DNA of 64,000 bases from Hyperoplus lanceolatus (taxonomy: Eukaryota > Chordata > Actinopteri > Uranoscopiformes > Ammodytidae): contig CM049413.1 of assembly GCA_026929865.2 (NCBI GenBank), positions 11,044,001 to 11,108,000 of the forward strand, written 5' to 3'. The translations under genes were made by a program, and so were the position numbers. Positions 63,961 to 64,000 of this stretch are shown piece after piece; within the stretch, counting starts at the first letter, position 1; every line of letters starts with the position of its first letter. The notes beneath the pieces were generated by a model that was given only the letters and a program-made list of their open reading frames with translations, did not search any database and was not told the origin of the DNA.

Positions 63961-64000
63961 AAGGAAAAGACAACAGGCTCCCAGTGACGTAAATATAATG

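Larger units (their letters stand above)
61400..64000. other. region upstream of kcnn3, no gene recognised
   Basis: Contains the kcnn3 5' leader and promoter, which cannot be placed exactly. No homologous protein is recognisable in any frame. The distal part carries repeat-like sequence. Confidence 0.55.

Overview
The window is vertebrate nuclear DNA, almost certainly from a ray-finned (teleost) fish. Genes are split into many short exons with GT-AG introns, there are long (GT)n microsatellites, tRNA-derived SINEs and non-autonomous DNA transposons, and the proteins match vertebrate families throughout. Species cannot be named from the sequence. There are no operons, CRISPR arrays or prokaryotic features.

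Layout: (1) 1-5,780, plus strand: scamp3, lacking only its N-terminal exons, which lie before the window. (2) 6,290-10,819, plus: rnf115, a RING-H2 E3 ligase, complete. (3) 12,660-44,180, plus: ash1l, the H3K36 methyltransferase, complete in 25 coding exons that chain in phase to 2,966 codons. Its introns hold most of the repeats, including a LINE fragment almost touching one exon. (4) 45,081-49,930, plus: lrrc71, 17 coding exons and 478 codons, with an RFX X-box in its promoter. (5) 51,303-53,780, plus: rps27, 84 codons, with two near-identical ~160 bp segments in successive introns that look like a structured RNA. (6) 61,318-53,850, minus: an SK-type calcium-activated potassium channel, most like kcnn3, converging on rps27. 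61,400-64,000 is non-coding and repeat-bearing.

From memory of the human map, the human counterparts of all six genes lie on chromosome 1q21-q23, so this is a conserved syntenic block rather than a functional cluster. The genes do not act in one pathway: membrane traffic (scamp3), ubiquitin ligation (rnf115), chromatin (ash1l), a probable ciliary or axonemal protein (lrrc71), translation (rps27) and excitability (kcnn3).

Observations most worth checking: the paired intronic RNA candidate in rps27, where two C-to-T changes between copies keep a stem paired; the one-base splice-phase mismatch before the last kcnn3 exon; an 87-base in-frame possible intron in kcnn3 exon 1; a (GT)n tract 15 bases from a kcnn3 splice acceptor; the LINE fragment about 20 bases from an ash1l exon; a hAT insertion with target duplication carrying a 61-base G tract; and a three-copy unnamed repeat family inside ash1l. 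I found no clearly novel biological system. The rps27 intronic pair is the closest candidate.
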